The notes below the pieces were generated by a model. It was not told the DNA's origin and made no database searches. It saw only the letters and a program-made list of their open reading frames with translations. Positions 8,337-17,500 of a DNA stretch of 64,000 bases are shown here, in pieces. Both the position numbers and the translations under genes were made by a program. Each line of letters opens with the position of its first letter. Position 1 is the stretch's first letter. Source of the stretch: Paraburkholderia rhynchosiae (GTDB taxonomy: Bacteria > Pseudomonadota > Gammaproteobacteria > Burkholderiales > Burkholderiaceae); the NCBI RefSeq assembly GCF_002879865.1, contig NZ_PNXY01000007.1, positions 248,001 through 312,000 on the forward strand. The letters run 5' to 3'.

Positions 8337-8749
8337 CGCGCGTCACCGCTCGCGATTCACCGTTTCCTGCATGGGCGCCTGAAACGGATCATTTGGCGTT
8401 GAACGAAGCGAGCGCCGGCCACTGGACCAAGGCGAGCGGCTAAGCGCCGTCGAAGCGCAGCGCCTGCTCCGCTCCACTAGCCGCCGCAGCCATCCACTCC
8501 TCGCGGGAGGCCTTTTCCCCGTCCGCCGTCGCGGCGTGTATCATTCGTTCCCTGCGCTGTTCTGCGCTGGCGATTACCCGTATTGTCGAACGCTCGTTCC
8601 CGACCTGTTTTCCGACGCGGCCCGGTTGCCATAGTGATGCGGGTTCCCGACCCGACTCCCGCAGCTCGACGCCGCCGCGCACGCGTGGCCGCCCGGAAGC
8701 CGCAAGCTTTCGAAGACCGCCGAACCCCTATCCGTGACCGCCAGACCCG

Positions 8750-10351
8750 ATGTCAGTCTCCGAACTCAAACGCCGCCGCACTTTCGCGGTCATTTCCCAC
8801 CCGGACGCGGGTAAAACCACGCTGACCGAAAAGCTGCTGCTGTTTTCGGGCGCGATTCAGATCGCGGGCACCGTCAAGGGCCGCAAAAGCAATCGCTACG
8901 CGACGTCCGACTGGATGGAGATCGAAAAGCAGCGCGGCATTTCCGTCGCCAGTTCGGTGATGCAGTTCGAGTACGGTAACGCCGTCATCAATCTGCTCGA
9001 CACGCCAGGCCACGAAGACTTCTCCGAAGACACGTACCGCGTGCTGACCGCGGTCGACGCCGCGGTGATGGTGATCGACGGTGCAAACGGCGTCGAAGCG
9101 CAAACGCTGAAGCTGCTCGAAGTCTGCCGCAGCCGCAAGACGCCGATCGTCACCTTCATCAACAAGCTCGACCGTGAAGTGCGCGAGCCGCTCGAGTTGC
9201 TGGACGAAATCGAGCAGCATCTTGGTGTGGCCGCTGTGCCGTTCACCTGGCCTATCGGCATGGGCAAGGAATTCCAGGGCGTCTACGACATCCAGCGCGA
9301 CCAGGTTCGCGTGTTCCGCGCCGGGCAGGATACGGCGGGCGGCGCGGTGGAAACGCTGCAAGCGTTGAGCGACGAAGAAGGCGAGCGCCGCTTCGGTCAT
9401 AGCTGGACGAAGGCGAAGGAAGAGATCGATTTGATCACCGGCGCCACGCCCGACTTCGACCGCGAGCAGTTTCTCGCCGGCCAGCAATCGCCCGTGCTGT
9501 TCGGCTCGGCGATCAACAACTTCGGCGTGAAGGAAATTCTCGACGCGCTGGTCGACCTGGCGCCGCCGCCGTCGATGCGTATGACCGTGCAGCGGCCGGT
9601 CATGCCCGACGAGCCGAAGTTCACCGGCGTGGTCTTCAAGGTGCAGGCGAACATGGATCTGGCGCACCGCGACCGCGTGGCGTTCATCCGCGTATGTTCG
9701 GGGCGTTTCGAGCGCGGCATGGCCGTGAAGGTGACGCGTTCGAACAAGACGTTCCGCGCCAACAATGTCGTGACCTTCCTGTCGCAGCGGCGCGAGACGG
9801 TGAGCGAGGCGTATCCTGGCGACATCATCGGTATTCCGAACCACGGCACGCTCAGTCTCGGGGATACGTTGACCGAAGGCGAAGCGCTGCAATTCGTCGG
9901 CCTGCCGTTCTTCGCGCCGGAAATTTTCCAGACCGTCGAAGTGGTCGACCCGATGCGCGCGAAGCAACTCGGCGAGGCGCTGAAGCAACTCGGCGAGGAA
10001 GGCGCGATTCAGGTGTTCCGTCCCGAGGTGGGCGGCTTGATGATTCTCGGCGCGGTCGGCCAACTGCAGTTCGAAGTGGTGTCGCATCGTCTGTCGACCG
10101 AATACAAGGTCGACGTGCGTATGGCGCCCGCGCGCTACCGCATGTCCCGCTGGGTCACGTGCGACGACGCCGCCGAACTGCGCCGCTTCACCGATTCATA
10201 CGCCGCGCGAATCGCGCTCGATGCATCGGACGCGCCGACGTATCTAGCCTCACACGTGTCGGAGATCGAAGTCGCGCAGAAGGCATGGCCGAAAATCGTG
10301 TTCAACGAGTTGCGCGAGCATTCGGGCGCGCCGTTCAAGAAGGCGATGTAA
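8750..10351 (+). CDS. prfC: Peptide chain release factor 3 (RF3)
   Basis: 533 aa, very close to the 529 aa of E. coli RF3. RF3 is a cytoplasmic GTPase that recycles RF1/RF2 from the ribosome after peptide release. GTPase motifs are complete: G1 HPDAGKTT, switch region RGISVASSV, G3 DTPGHEDF and G4 NKLD. The EF-G/RF3-like domains II and III follow (VFKVQANMDLAHRDRVAF, then the C-terminal part). It stands as a single gene, followed 52 nt later by a strong terminator. The start at 8750 begins at the conserved MSVSELKRRRTFA. Confidence 0.97.
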   Translation: MSVSELKRRRTFAVISHPDAGKTTLTEKLLLFSGAIQIAGTVKGRKSNRYATSDWMEIEKQRGISVASSVMQFEYGNAVINLLDTPGHEDFSEDTYRVLTAVDAAVMVIDGANGVEAQTLKLLEVCRSRKTPIVTFINKLDREVREPLELLDEIEQHLGVAAVPFTWPIGMGKEFQGVYDIQRDQVRVFRAGQDTAGGAVETLQALSDEEGERRFGHSWTKAKEEIDLITGATPDFDREQFLAGQQSPVLFGSAINNFGVKEILDALVDLAPPPSMRMTVQRPVMPDEPKFTGVVFKVQANMDLAHRDRVAFIRVCSGRFERGMAVKVTRSNKTFRANNVVTFLSQRRETVSEAYPGDIIGIPNHGTLSLGDTLTEGEALQFVGLPFFAPEIFQTVEVVDPMRAKQLGEALKQLGEEGAIQVFRPEVGGLMILGAVGQLQFEVVSHRLSTEYKVDVRMAPARYRMSRWVTCDDAAELRRFTDSYAARIALDASDAPTYLASHVSEIEVAQKAWPKIVFNELREHSGAPFKKAM

Positions 10352-10403
10352 CGCCAGACCAGCAGTTCGCGAGCGTAGGTGGCTTGCGGAGTCTGCAACA
10401 GCG

Positions 10404-10437
10404 AAAAAAAGCCGCGTGTCATGCACGCGGCTTTTTT
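10404..10437 (+). terminator. Rho-independent terminator after prfC
   Basis: AAAAAAAGCCGCGTG, loop TCATG, CACGCGGCTTTTTT: a long GC stem with A- and T-tracts, 52 nt after the prfC stop. The A-tract would let it work in both directions. Confidence 0.9.
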
Positions 10438-10634
10438 CGTTGTGGGCGCGCTGTCTGCCTCCGGTGGTCAGCGGCACTAAAAATCGTAGCGCGCGGCGGC
10501 GCTGATCAAGCATCGTTTGATATGGCTCGCGTAGAGTCCCGAGAAGCGCCGCGCGATGGCCTCACTTCGCCTATGCTGACGAAGACGCGCGCATCGACGC
10601 CCGAGCGGCGCGCCATTCTATCCGCGGAGCGCCT

Positions 10635-13100
10635 GTGACCGTTCGCAATCTCGACGCGTTGTTCCGACCGAAATCTGTCGCTGTGATCGGCGCTTCGGAG
10701 CGGCCCGGCAGCACCGGCGCCATGGTGTGGGCGCGCCTGCTGGAAGGCGGCTTCGAGGGCCCGCTGTGGCCCGTCAATCCGAAGTACGACACGCTAAGCG
10801 GGCACGCCGTAACCGGCGATGTCGGCGACCTGCCGCAAGCTCCCACCGTCGCGCTGATCTGTACGCCGCCGGCGAGCTGGCCTTCCATCATTCACAAGCT
10901 CGGCGGATTGGGGACGCGCGCGGCGATCATCGTCGGCGAGGCGCGTTCGGATGACGACCGGCTCGCGTTGCGGCATGCGCTGTCGGCGGCGCGGCCGCAT
11001 CTGTTGCGGATCGTCGGGCCGGGCAGCCTGGGCGTGGTGTCGCCGGCGCTGCGCGCGCATCTCGGCGCGCCGTCGTGCACGGTGAAGGCGGGCGGCGTCG
11101 CCTGGGTGTCGCAATCGAACGCGCTAACCAATGCGGTGCTTGGCTGGGCGCACGCCCGCGGCCTCGGTTTTTCGCACGCGGTCGCGCTGGGCGGCGAGGC
11201 TGACGTGGATGCGGGCGACGTGCTCGACTATCTGGCCAGCGACCCCGGCACGCGCGCAATTCTGCTCGAACTCGACAGCGTGCGGGCGGCGCGCAAGTTC
11301 ATGTCGGCGGCTCGCGCGGCGGCGCGCAACAAGCCGGTGCTCGCGCTGCGCTCGGGCCGTGCCGATCCCGCCGACGGGCTTTACACCGCCGCATTCCGCC
11401 GTGCCGGCATGGTGCGCGTCGACGCGCTCGACGATCTGCTCGACGAGATCGAGACGCTCGGCGTGGGCCGCGTGGCGGCGGGCGCGACGGCGACGCTGAT
11501 CACGAGCGACCGCGGCCTCGCGACGCTCGCTTGCGACGCCTTCGCCGCAGCCGGCAATGCGCTCGCACCGTGGCCGGAAGAAGCGTCGCAGGCGTTGCAG
11601 CAGGCGCTGCCGCACGCGGTCGGCGGCAATCCGCTGCAACTTGGCGACGACGCGCGTCCCGAGCACTTCGGCACCGCGCTCAAGCTGCTCGCCGAACATC
11701 GCGGCACCGGCACCGCGTTCGTGGTTCACGCGTCGACGCATGGCGCGCCGGTCGGCGACGTGGCGCAGGCGTTGATCGCGAACCAGCGGTTCGCGTATCG
11801 CGGCTTGCTCGCATGTTTCTTCGGCGGCGTGGACGCGGCCACGCGCGACGCGTTGCACGCCCAAGGTATTCCGGTTCACACGACGCCGCAGCGGCTCGCA
11901 CGCGCGTTCGCGCGCCTCGTCGATTACCGGATGGGACGGGAATTGCTGATGCAGACGCCGGAAGGTTTGCCGGCCCACATCCCAGAGGCAATCGAGGCCG
12001 CTCAGGTTCAGGCGCGCGCGGCGCTTGCGGCAGGTGAGCGCCAACTAACCGGCGAAGCGGCGGCGTGCTTGCTGGAGCGCTTCGGATTGGAGATAGAAAC
12101 GCCACGCGTCAGCGCAAGTTCGGGTGCCGTTGAAACGTCGCGTGACTCAGATGACTGCACGGAAAACGCGGCCGGGTCACTAAAAAAACCCGTGGTCGAT
12201 ATCGCCGTCGAGCTTCACGACGACGACAACTTCGGTCCTGTGTTCCGCTTTACGGCGCCGTCGGCTGATGGCGTTTCAGAGCCCTTGCGCGTTTATGGTT
12301 TGCCGCCGCTCAATCCGACGCTCGCGCGCGACATCGTCACGCGTTCGCCGTATGCGCGGCTCGTCGCACCGGAGCCTGCGTTAGCCGCATTGACGGCGCT
12401 CTCGCAAGCCGTCTGCGACGTCAGGGAAATTGTCGGGCTCGCGCTCACGCTGCGCGTCTACCGCGATCACGTGACGGTCGTCGATCCCACGCTCAGTATT
12501 GCGCTGACGCGCAGCCGCCTCGCGATCGTCCCATACCCGCGCCGCTTCGAAGAGATTCTCGACTGGCAAGGTCTGCGTGTGACAGTTCGGCCGATTCGCC
12601 CCGAAGACGAGGCCGCGCATCACGATTTTGCCGAAGCGATGACGCCGGAAGATCTGCGGCTGCGCTTTTTCGGAGCCGTTGGCAGCTTCGACCACTCGCA
12701 ACTCGCGCGGATGACGCAGATCGACTACGACCGCGAAATGGCGTTGATCGCGACCGTGCAAAACGAAGAAGGGATTTCGCGCACGCTCGGTGTGGTGCGC
12801 GCCGTGGCCGACCCGGACAACGAAACGGCGGAATTCGCGGTCGCCATTCGCTCGGATCAGAAAGGGCGGCGGCTCGGTCAGTTGCTGATGGACCGCATCA
12901 TCAAATACGCGCGGGCGCGTGGCACGCATTGGCTGATCGGCGAGGCGCTGCGTGAAAACGGGCCGATGATCGCGCTGGCGCGATCGAGCGGCTTCACGAT
13001 TACGCCGACAGAAGATCCGGGCGTGGTGGGGTTTCGGATGGCGCTGGACAACGAAGCCGACGAGCAGAAGAGCACGGAGACTACTCGCAACGTGCCTTGA
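10635..13100 (+). CDS. Pat-like protein: acyl-CoA synthetase (NDP-forming)-like domain fused to GNAT acetyltransferase
   Basis: 821 aa. The N-terminus has a CoA-binding Rossmann domain (VAVIGASERPGSTG), then succinyl-CoA-ligase-like domains. The C-terminal ~190 residues are a GNAT domain (VRPIRPEDEAAHHDF; acetyl-CoA loop RSDQKGRRLGQLLMDR). This is the layout of Pat/PatZ, the lysine acetyltransferase that inactivates acetyl-CoA synthetase. It is about 65 aa shorter than enteric Pat (886 aa). The loss falls in the ATP-grasp segment, where a short low-complexity linker (around SASSGAVETSRDSDD) replaces the nucleotide-binding core, so synthetase activity is unlikely. The start is GTG at 10635, with GCGGAG upstream. 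It is monocistronic. Confidence 0.85.
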   Translation: MTVRNLDALFRPKSVAVIGASERPGSTGAMVWARLLEGGFEGPLWPVNPKYDTLSGHAVTGDVGDLPQAPTVALICTPPASWPSIIHKLGGLGTRAAIIVGEARSDDDRLALRHALSAARPHLLRIVGPGSLGVVSPALRAHLGAPSCTVKAGGVAWVSQSNALTNAVLGWAHARGLGFSHAVALGGEADVDAGDVLDYLASDPGTRAILLELDSVRAARKFMSAARAAARNKPVLALRSGRADPADGLYTAAFRRAGMVRVDALDDLLDEIETLGVGRVAAGATATLITSDRGLATLACDAFAAAGNALAPWPEEASQALQQALPHAVGGNPLQLGDDARPEHFGTALKLLAEHRGTGTAFVVHASTHGAPVGDVAQALIANQRFAYRGLLACFFGGVDAATRDALHAQGIPVHTTPQRLARAFARLVDYRMGRELLMQTPEGLPAHIPEAIEAAQVQARAALAAGERQLTGEAAACLLERFGLEIETPRVSASSGAVETSRDSDDCTENAAGSLKKPVVDIAVELHDDDNFGPVFRFTAPSADGVSEPLRVYGLPPLNPTLARDIVTRSPYARLVAPEPALAALTALSQAVCDVREIVGLALTLRVYRDHVTVVDPTLSIALTRSRLAIVPYPRRFEEILDWQGLRVTVRPIRPEDEAAHHDFAEAMTPEDLRLRFFGAVGSFDHSQLARMTQIDYDREMALIATVQNEEGISRTLGVVRAVADPDNETAEFAVAIRSDQKGRRLGQLLMDRIIKYARARGTHWLIGEALRENGPMIALARSSGFTITPTEDPGVVGFRMALDNEADEQKSTETTRNVP

Positions 13101-13193
13101 TGTGAACATGGCACGGCCCCGCGATATAGGGGGGCTCATCAGCCGGACATGAGGCGAAGGCCTCACGTCCCGCAGACTGATCGACTGGATCGA

Positions 13194-13772
13194 TCAGGCC
13201 GGCAATTTGGCTACGGCTTCATCAACTTGCGCGCGCGTCACCGACAACTCCTCCAGCCATGCATCCGCATACACCGCGCCCGTCTCGCGCTCCAGACGCG
13301 CGATTGTCGCCGCACAACGGTTGGCGTCCTTCGGCGTCGCGATGAACGACTTGACCGATTCGCCGGCCGTGAACGCATCGAACAGCGGCACGCGGATGTC
13401 GTCCGGCAGCGGGCGCGTCGTCCACTGATACGGCTTGCCGTTGAACGTGAACGATGGTGGCAGCACGCGTTCTTTCTTGGCCGCCGGAATCAGGCCGTAG
13501 GTGCGCGCGGCGTCGCCGATCTGCTCCGGCGAAAAGAGTTCGTCGGGGCTGATGTCGAATTGCTGGATGAAGGTCTCGATGCTTTGCATCGCCGCAGCGC
13601 GGTCGTCACGGCGCTTTTGCGCATGAGCGACGATGTCGCGCAGTTCGTCGGCTTCTTCAGGCGTGATCGTGAAGCTCGACTGCTTCTGCTGGAGTTCGGA
13701 AAAACGCTGGAATTCGGAATCGGTCAGAAGTTTCGCCATTGCTTGTCGATGGGCGCGCACGAATGAATTCAT
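13194..13772 (-). CDS. Hypothetical protein
   Basis: About 192 aa from the Met at 13772; an internal Met at 13739 or the open-frame start at 13829 are alternatives, and none has a clear ribosome site. It is predicted soluble and charged. It contains QSIETFIQQFDISPDELFSP, which faintly recalls the helical linker segment of H-NS proteins, but the H-NS DNA-binding motif is absent. A later stretch is PYQWTTRPLPDDIRVPLFDA. I recognise no family. It is convergent with the Pat-like gene. Confidence 0.65.
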   Translation of the reverse strand: MNSFVRAHRQAMAKLLTDSEFQRFSELQQKQSSFTITPEEADELRDIVAHAQKRRDDRAAAMQSIETFIQQFDISPDELFSPEQIGDAARTYGLIPAAKKERVLPPSFTFNGKPYQWTTRPLPDDIRVPLFDAFTAGESVKSFIATPKDANRCAATIARLERETGAVYADAWLEELSVTRAQVDEAVAKLPA

Positions 13773-13846
13773 GCGGCGTGATTTTTGAGAGGGTCGCCAT
13801 TCTAAACCATGTGCGCAAGCGGCCGGCATCGAGCCAGGCAGCCGCG

Positions 13847-14659
13847 CTAATCCGGTTCACGTAGCGACGCGTCAACAACCTTCTCACTGAACATCGACAG
13901 CGCCTGAACCGTCTCGCGCAGCAGCGCGGTCGCGGCTTCGAGCGTCGGCGCGACGTATTCGTCGATGCGCCGCAAATACGGGCACGTGAGCGCCGCGATT
14001 GCCTGGCCGGACGGCCCCTGAACCGGAAACGTGACGTCGGTCACGCCGAACGTCTGCTGGCTGTCCTTCTGCGAAAAACCCGCCGCGCGAATCCGCTCGC
14101 ACGCCTGTTCCAGCGCCTCGCGGTCTATCGTCACCTCGCCCTTGACCTTGGTGTGTTCGGCAAGCATCTGCGCGCGCTGTTCGACGCTTTGAAACGCGAG
14201 CATCACGCGGCCCGAGCCGGTGTCGATCAGGCCGACTCGCGAACCGAGCCGTACCGACATGCCCCATGTGCCCGGCCCGTCCACCTGCGCGATCACGAGC
14301 AGATTGCCGCGGTCGTACACGGCAAGGTGACACGATTGCTCGGCGGCGTCGGCGAAACGTTGCATCAGCGGCAACGCTTCCGAGATGAGCCGGTTCATCG
14401 GCGGATGACGATGAGCGAGCGCATACAGCTTCAGACTCAGCGAGTAGCGATCGCCGCCTGTGGAGCGCACCACATATTGCCGCGCGACCAGACGTTCGAG
14501 CATCCGATACATCTCGCTGGCATTGCGCCCGAGCAGCTTCGTGATCTCGGCGCGGGTCAGTCCTTCCTTCTGCTCGGCGAGCAGTTCCAGGATGTCGAGA
14601 CCTTTGTCGAGCGCGGGAGCGCGGTAACGGTCAGCGTCGTCTTTATCTTCTGCGTCCAT
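13847..14659 (-). CDS. IclR family transcriptional regulator
   Basis: 270 aa. An N-terminal winged helix (about residues 14-80: ALDKGLDILELLAEQKEGLT, RAEITKLLGRNASEMYRMLE) is followed by the IclR effector domain (SCHLAVYDRGNLLVIAQVDG; AGFSQKDSQQTFGVTDVTFP). It is transcribed divergently from the deoxysugar operon that starts at 14922, and two inverted repeats lie in the shared 262-bp spacer. It is very likely the local regulator of that operon, with a sugar or pathway intermediate as effector. Confidence 0.92.
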   Translation of the reverse strand: MDAEDKDDADRYRAPALDKGLDILELLAEQKEGLTRAEITKLLGRNASEMYRMLERLVARQYVVRSTGGDRYSLSLKLYALAHRHPPMNRLISEALPLMQRFADAAEQSCHLAVYDRGNLLVIAQVDGPGTWGMSVRLGSRVGLIDTGSGRVMLAFQSVEQRAQMLAEHTKVKGEVTIDREALEQACERIRAAGFSQKDSQQTFGVTDVTFPVQGPSGQAIAALTCPYLRRIDEYVAPTLEAATALLRETVQALSMFSEKVVDASLREPD

Positions 14660-14782
14660 CGTAAGCGAGTTCCGTGGGCTGTTGTTCCCGGTTGGTGGCG
14701 CTTGAGTGTAAGTGCGGCGAGCGATCTCGTGCGATCGAAGGCGTCCAGGGAAAATACGGACGCCTGGTGCAGTGCACTTTGC

Positions 14783-14827
14783 TTGACTTCATAAAGTTCG
14801 TATATGAATAATGCGTTCATTGGTGAA
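14783..14827 (+). promoter_or_regulatory. Promoter and putative IclR operators of the deoxysugar operon
   Basis: TTGACT (14783-14788) and AATAAT (14807-14812) make a plausible -35/-10 pair with an 18-bp spacer. Overlapping it are two inverted repeats: TTCATA-N9-TATGAA (14788-14808) and TTCA-TTGG-TGAA (14816-14827). Both share the TTCA/TGAA half-site. Their position across the promoter fits repression by the divergent IclR protein. Confidence 0.5.
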
Positions 14828-14921
14828 TGCACGCGCCAATACTTGTAAAAAAGCGCAGGACGGAGTGCCGGCGTCCATGACCGGTCCACGCAGTTCATAT
14901 AACGCACATCAGGAGACAACC

Positions 14922-15983
14922 ATGTCGTTCGCGAAAGGGCCGCATGCGGCTCGCAGTTTGGTTCGCAGTTCGTTCCGCCAGTCGCTTTTCACCGTGGCCG
15001 CTGCTGCGTGCCTGACGGCGCTCGGCGTTGCCGGCACCGCGCAAGCCGCCGACGCGGGCAAGGTCGGTCTCGGCCTGCCCCTGCTGACGTCGCCGTTCTG
15101 GCAGTCGTACAACAACTATCTGCCCAAGTACGCGAAGGAGATGGGCATCGACATCCTCGCGCCGGTCAACTCGAATGGCGATCCGGTACAGCAGATCACC
15201 GACATGAGCAACCTGCTGAACCTCGGTGCGAAGGGCATCGTGGTCGGCCCGCTCGACTCCGCCGCGATCAGCCGTGCGCTCGATGCCGCGACGTCCAGGA
15301 ATGTGCCGGTCGTCGCCGTGGACGTCGCGCCGACGCAAGGCAAGATCGCGATGGTGGTGCGTGCCGACAATCACGCGTATGGCGAGAAGGCGTGCAAGTA
15401 CATCGGCGATCACGTGAAGTCGGGCAAGGTCGTGCAGATCATGGGCGACCTGGCTTCGGTGAACGGACGAGACCGGTCCGAGGCATTCCGCTCCTGTATG
15501 AAGGGCTATCCGGGCATCTCGGTGCTGGAAATTCCGGCGGCCTGGAAGGGCGACGTCGCGGCTACCGGGCTCGACAGCCTGCTCACCGCGAATCCCGACG
15601 TGAAGGGCATCTACATGCAGGCAGGCGGCGTGTATCTGTCGCCGACGCTGCAGACCTTGCGCCGCAAGCAGATGCTGTTTCCCGCTGGCGATGCAAAGCA
15701 TGTCGTGATCGTCAGTAACGACGGCATTCCGCAGGAGTTCGACGCGATCCGCCGCGGCGACATCGACGCAACCGTGTCGCAACCCGCCGATTCGTACGCG
15801 AAGTACGGCCTCTACTACATCAAGGCGGCGTTGGCAGGGCAAACCTTCAAGCCGGGCCCGACCGATCACGGCAGCAACATCATCCAGCTGGCGCCGGGCA
15901 TCCTCGAAGACCAGTTGCCCGCACCGCTCGTGACCAAGTCGAATGTGGACGACAAAGCTTTGTGGGGCAACACCGTCAAATGA
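14922..15983 (+). CDS. Sugar ABC transporter substrate-binding protein (CUT2, RbsB-like)
   Basis: 353 aa, periplasmic. It has a long signal peptide ending near GTAQA^AD and then a type I periplasmic binding fold (VGLGLPLLTSPFWQSYNN; GIVVGPLDSAAISRALD; IVSNDGIPQEFDAIRRGDID). It delivers the sugar to the ABC importer encoded next. The start at 14922 has AGGAGACAACC upstream; earlier in-frame codons lie in the promoter region. Its stop overlaps the start of the ATPase gene (ATGA). The downstream enzymes suggest L-fucose or a stereochemical relative as ligand. Confidence 0.92.
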   Translation: MSFAKGPHAARSLVRSSFRQSLFTVAAAACLTALGVAGTAQAADAGKVGLGLPLLTSPFWQSYNNYLPKYAKEMGIDILAPVNSNGDPVQQITDMSNLLNLGAKGIVVGPLDSAAISRALDAATSRNVPVVAVDVAPTQGKIAMVVRADNHAYGEKACKYIGDHVKSGKVVQIMGDLASVNGRDRSEAFRSCMKGYPGISVLEIPAAWKGDVAATGLDSLLTANPDVKGIYMQAGGVYLSPTLQTLRRKQMLFPAGDAKHVVIVSNDGIPQEFDAIRRGDIDATVSQPADSYAKYGLYYIKAALAGQTFKPGPTDHGSNIIQLAPGILEDQLPAPLVTKSNVDDKALWGNTVK

Positions 15984-17500
15984 GCGAGCTGACGCCATCC
16001 GTGCCTGTAGTCGAAGCGTTTGACGTCACCAAACGCTACGGCTCCACGGCCGCGCTGAAAGATGTGAGCATCCGCGTGATGCCCGGCGAGTCGCATGCGC
16101 TCGTCGGGCGCAACGGCGCGGGCAAGTCGACGCTCGTGTCGATTCTCACCGGCCTGCGCAAGCCCGACAGCGGCGAAGTGCGTTTCAACGGCGCGCCCGC
16201 GCCGTCGATCGCGGATCGCGATGCGTGGCGTGAGCGCGTGGCCTGCGTCTATCAGCATTCGACGATCATCCGCGACTTGAGCGTCGCGGAGAATCTGTTC
16301 ATCAACCGGCAGCAGTCGCGAGGCGGCGTCATCGACTGGCAAGCGATGCGCCGCGACGCGCGCGCGTTGCTCGATCACTGGAAGATCGACGTGCGTGAAA
16401 ACGCGCGTGCCGGCGATCTGAGCGTCGAAGCGCGGCAACTCGTAGAGATTGCGCGTGCGTTGTCGTATGGCGCGCGCTTCATCATTCTCGACGAACCCAC
16501 CGCGCAACTCGACGGCGATGAAATCAAGCGTCTCTTTCGACGCATCGGCGAATTGCAACGCGAAGGCGTGACATTCCTGTTCATCTCGCATCATCTGCAA
16601 GAGGTGTATGAGATTTGCCAGGCCGTCACCGTGTTGCGTGACGCGCGGCATATTATCAGCGCGCCGGTTTCCGCGTTGCCGCGCGAAAAGTTGATCGAAG
16701 CGATGACCGGCGAACGCGGCGGCCTCGCTGTCGCCGATGCGGCGGCGCGCGACGCACTGCCGGCTAACACCGCAATTGCGCTGCGAGTCGATCAACTAAG
16801 CGGGTCCGATTACGACGACGTGTCGTTCACCGTCAAGCGCGGCGAAGTGGTCGGTTTGACGGGCGCGACGAGCAGCGGGCGCACGAGCGTGGCCGAAGCG
16901 ATTGCCGGCTTGCGCGCCGCGAAACGCGGCACGATCAAAGTGGACGGCGTGACATTGCCGCCCGGCGATGTGCCCGCAGCCCTCGCGCACGGCATTGGCT
17001 GCGTGCCGAAAGACCGCCATCACGAAGGCCTGGTGTTGACGCAATCGGTCGCAGAAAACGCGTCGATGACGATCGCGCGCCTGCTCGGCAAGTTCGGCAT
17101 CGCGACGCCCGCGAAAAAAAACGCCTTCGGCGAGAAGATGATCGACGCGCTCGGCATCGTCGCGCAAGGACCGGAGCATGTCGTGTCGGGCCTCTCGGGC
17201 GGCAATCAGCAGAAGGTGGTGATGGCGCGCGCACTCGCCACCAATCCCAACGTGCTCGTGCTGATTGACCCGACTGCGGGCGTCGACGTGAAATCGAAAG
17301 AAGCGTTGCTCTCCGTCGTGGATCGTGTGCGCGAGGAAGGCAAGGCCGTGCTGGTCGTGTCCGGCGAGCTCGACGATCTGCGCACCTGTGACCGCGTGCT
17401 GGTCATGTTCCGAGGCCGTGTCGCGGCCGAATTCCCCGCGGGTTGGCAGGACCACGACCTCATTGCATCCGTTGAAGGAGTCAGTCTCCATGAAGAATAG
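15980..17500 (+). CDS. Sugar ABC transporter ATPase, two ABC domains (RbsA/MglA type)
   Basis: 506 aa with two tandem ABC domains, as in CUT2 importers. Domain 1 has Walker A GRNGAGKST, an unusual signature LSVEARQ and Walker B FIILDEPTAQLD. Domain 2 has a degenerate Walker A (GATSSGRTS) and the intact signature LSGGNQQKV. This asymmetry is typical of RbsA-type proteins, where one site is catalytic. The start overlaps the stop of the binding-protein gene (ATGA), and its own end overlaps the permease start by 11 nt, so the three transport genes are translationally coupled. Confidence 0.93.
   Translation: MSELTPSVPVVEAFDVTKRYGSTAALKDVSIRVMPGESHALVGRNGAGKSTLVSILTGLRKPDSGEVRFNGAPAPSIADRDAWRERVACVYQHSTIIRDLSVAENLFINRQQSRGGVIDWQAMRRDARALLDHWKIDVRENARAGDLSVEARQLVEIARALSYGARFIILDEPTAQLDGDEIKRLFRRIGELQREGVTFLFISHHLQEVYEICQAVTVLRDARHIISAPVSALPREKLIEAMTGERGGLAVADAAARDALPANTAIALRVDQLSGSDYDDVSFTVKRGEVVGLTGATSSGRTSVAEAIAGLRAAKRGTIKVDGVTLPPGDVPAALAHGIGCVPKDRHHEGLVLTQSVAENASMTIARLLGKFGIATPAKKNAFGEKMIDALGIVAQGPEHVVSGLSGGNQQKVVMARALATNPNVLVLIDPTAGVDVKSKEALLSVVDRVREEGKAVLVVSGELDDLRTCDRVLVMFRGRVAAEFPAGWQDHDLIASVEGVSLHEE

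Larger units (their letters stand above)
7857..8749. other. 893-bp gene-free region with hairpins and short repeats
   Basis: No open frame here resembles a protein; frames of up to 135 codons run across inverted repeats. The region does hold at least four short-loop hairpins within 8132-8273 and a 23-24-bp imperfect direct repeat (7966-7988 and 8313-8336). It separates the H-NS gene from prfC. The last 150 bp must contain the prfC promoter, but I see no strong -35/-10 pair. Confidence 0.5.

Noticed and set aside
8036..8443. 135-codon frame in the gap before prfC
   Set aside because: Composition is non-coding and the frame runs through several hairpins.
8753..10087. 444-codon frame opposite prfC
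   Set aside because: Antisense shadow; the RF3 gene on the plus strand is unmistakable.
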